This document shows, one piece after another, positions 4,481 to 5,420 of a stretch of 5,420 nt of DNA; within the stretch, counting starts at the first letter, position 1; each line of letters opens with the position of its first letter. The translations under genes and the position numbers were made by a program. The notes under the pieces were generated by a model that had not been told where the DNA came from, searched no databases, and was given only the letters and a program-made list of their open reading frames with translations. This stretch comes from DATNNN01 sp035601815 (lineage in GTDB: Bacteria; Pseudomonadota; Alphaproteobacteria; Rhizobiales; Xanthobacteraceae). The stretch covers positions 1 through 5,420 of the forward strand of contig DATNNN010000125.1 in assembly GCA_035601815.1 (NCBI GenBank), written 5' to 3'.

Positions 4481-5161
4481 TCAGTCCGGCAACGCTTCCC
4501 TTGCTGCGCTGCCGAACTGGCGATTGAGCAGCACCAGCACCACCACCGCAGTCGCGGCGGCAAGCGCGTAGGCGTTGATGAACCAGCCGAGATAGCCGAT
4601 GGCGAGGAAGAAGGCGCGCTGGCCGCGGTTGAAGTGGCGGCCGGCGAGCGTCGTCATGGCGGCGACACGCGCCGCCGCGGCGCCGGCGGCCTTGGCGTTG
4701 GCCGACCCGGGTTCCGGCGTCGCGCCCAGCAAGATCGCCGCGTAGTTGAACAGGCGATACGACCAGGCGAACTTGAAGAAGGTATAGGCGAAGATCACCA
4801 AGAGCCCCAGCGTCTTCACTTCCCACACCGTGGCGGTGGGGCGAGAGGCGAAGGGGAGTGCCGCGAAGATCGCCATCACCTCGTCGGTGGAGCGCAGCAG
4901 CGCCAGCGTGCCGCCGATGGCGATGAGCGCCGTGGAGGCGAAGAACGCCGTGCCGTTCTGCAGCGAGGTCATGATCTGGCTGTCGACGATGCGCAGATCG
5001 CGCTCCCGCATGGTCTCCATCCAGACTTCGCGATAGCGGTCCATACGCCGGTTGAGGCTCTCGCGGCCGAGTGCCGTGAACTCCATGAGGACGGAGTAGC
5101 CGCCCCAGGCGAGCGCGAACCAGGCCAGTGCCAGATAGTCGGCGGTGGTGAAGCCGGACAT
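4481..5161 (-). CDS. DUF599 family membrane protein
   Basis: This 226-residue integral membrane protein matches DUF599 (PF04654), whose function is not known. Four hydrophobic segments are visible: 8-29, 71-90, 115-135 and 183-212. The soluble loop after helix 1 is basic and acidic mixed (RRMDRYREVWMETMRERD, 38-55) and leads to the family core RIVDSQIMTSLQNGTAFFAS (57-76). Further marks are FKFAWSYRLFNY (129-140), an alanine-rich loop (153-172), and RHFNRGQRAFFLAIGYLGWF (175-194). Length is normal. ATG at 5161 is the first start after the serpin stop; it has no clear Shine-Dalgarno, and the 39-bp gap to the serpin on the same strand fits a shared transcript. Confidence 0.88.
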   Translation of the reverse strand: MSGFTTADYLALAWFALAWGGYSVLMEFTALGRESLNRRMDRYREVWMETMRERDLRIVDSQIMTSLQNGTAFFASTALIAIGGTLALLRSTDEVMAIFAALPFASRPTATVWEVKTLGLLVIFAYTFFKFAWSYRLFNYAAILLGATPEPGSANAKAAGAAAARVAAMTTLAGRHFNRGQRAFFLAIGYLGWFINAYALAAATAVVVLVLLNRQFGSAAREALPD

Positions 5162-5200
5162 GCGCCGTTCTAGCGCATCGGTCGGCCGCCGCCTACGCCG

Positions 5201-5420
5201 TCAGCGCTGCGCGAACGACCCGTTCGCCGGCTTGCCGATGTAGCCCGACATGATCATGAGCCCGCTTTCCTTGTCGCGCAGCGCGAACAGGAATGGCTTG
5301 TCGACGATCACCGGCACCTCGCCGATCTCGGCCATGCGGGTCGCCATCATCACGCCGGTGACGGCGGCGGCCTCGGTGCCTTCCTCGTCGACCTTGAGGA
5401 ACGTGCGCTGCTGGATGCCG
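5201..5420 (-). CDS. Serpin family protease inhibitor, C-terminal part (5' end outside window)
   Basis: The last 72 residues and TGA (5203-5201) are visible. Serpins (PF00079) trap serine or cysteine proteases by inserting the cleaved reactive loop into a beta sheet. The fragment starts with strand s5A residues (QQRTFLKVD), then the hinge EEGTEAAAVT (12-21), whose P15 Gly, P14 Thr and P12-P10 Ala match inhibitory serpins. Counting 17 residues from Glu12 puts P1 at Arg28 and P1' at Met29, which would suit a trypsin-like target. The signature DKPFLFALRDKESGLMIMSGYIG (40-62) follows, with KPFLF as the family's conserved KPF motif. A short polar tail, ANGSFAQR, follows. Whether it is secreted cannot be told without the N terminus. 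DUF599 follows 39 bp downstream. Confidence 0.85.
   Translation of the reverse strand, partial: GIQQRTFLKVDEEGTEAAAVTGVMMATRMAEIGEVPVIVDKPFLFALRDKESGLMIMSGYIGKPANGSFAQR

Noticed and set aside
4471..4489. CCGGA-N9-TCCGG hairpin over the DUF599 stop as a terminator
   Set aside because: Only 5 bp with a 9-nt loop; the adjacent 4444-4459 stem is stronger and better placed.
1..5420. A defence island, CRISPR array, mobile element or biosynthetic cluster
   Set aside because: No repeats with spacers, transposase, integrase, toxin-antitoxin, nuclease or biosynthetic enzyme is encoded; the genes look like ordinary chromosomal accessory genes.

Overview
The window is GC-rich and densely coding, with third codon positions dominated by G and C. 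Its gene content (DUF427, GYD, DUF599, MAPEG, a double-CDGSH protein, a LysE-type exporter, a bacterial serpin) fits a chromosomal segment of an alphaproteobacterium, most likely of the Hyphomicrobiales (Bradyrhizobium/Pseudolabrys-like). That placement is inference from gene families and composition; there is no rRNA or marker gene here. I see no tRNA, rRNA, CRISPR array, insertion sequence, phage gene or att site.

Layout, left to right: (1) the last 46 codons of an unidentified membrane protein (+), converging on (2) a LysE/RhtB-type exporter (-). A 124-bp divergent spacer then separates this exporter from (3) a MAPEG-family membrane protein (+) and (4) a double-CDGSH iron-sulfur protein (+), probably one transcription unit. 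This converges, with a 3-bp gap, on (5) a 14-TM-type MFS drug exporter (-), which lies 2 bp downstream of (6) a DUF427 protein (-) in a tight two-gene operon. A 292-bp divergent spacer with several inverted repeats follows, then (7) a GYD-domain protein (+). This converges on (8) a DUF599 membrane protein (-), preceded on the same strand by (9) the C-terminal 72 residues of a serpin whose 5' part lies beyond the right edge.

Functionally it is a patchwork of short transcription units rather than one pathway. Two exporters, a MAPEG protein and an Fe-S protein suggest small-molecule efflux and redox or stress physiology, but nothing ties them into one system. The most distinctive item is the serpin: its hinge sequence matches inhibitory serpins, and counting from the hinge puts an arginine at the predicted P1 site. 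All three convergent junctions have GC-rich hairpins at or just beyond gene ends, without U-tracts, and these may serve as shared terminators. I found no convincing new multi-gene system.
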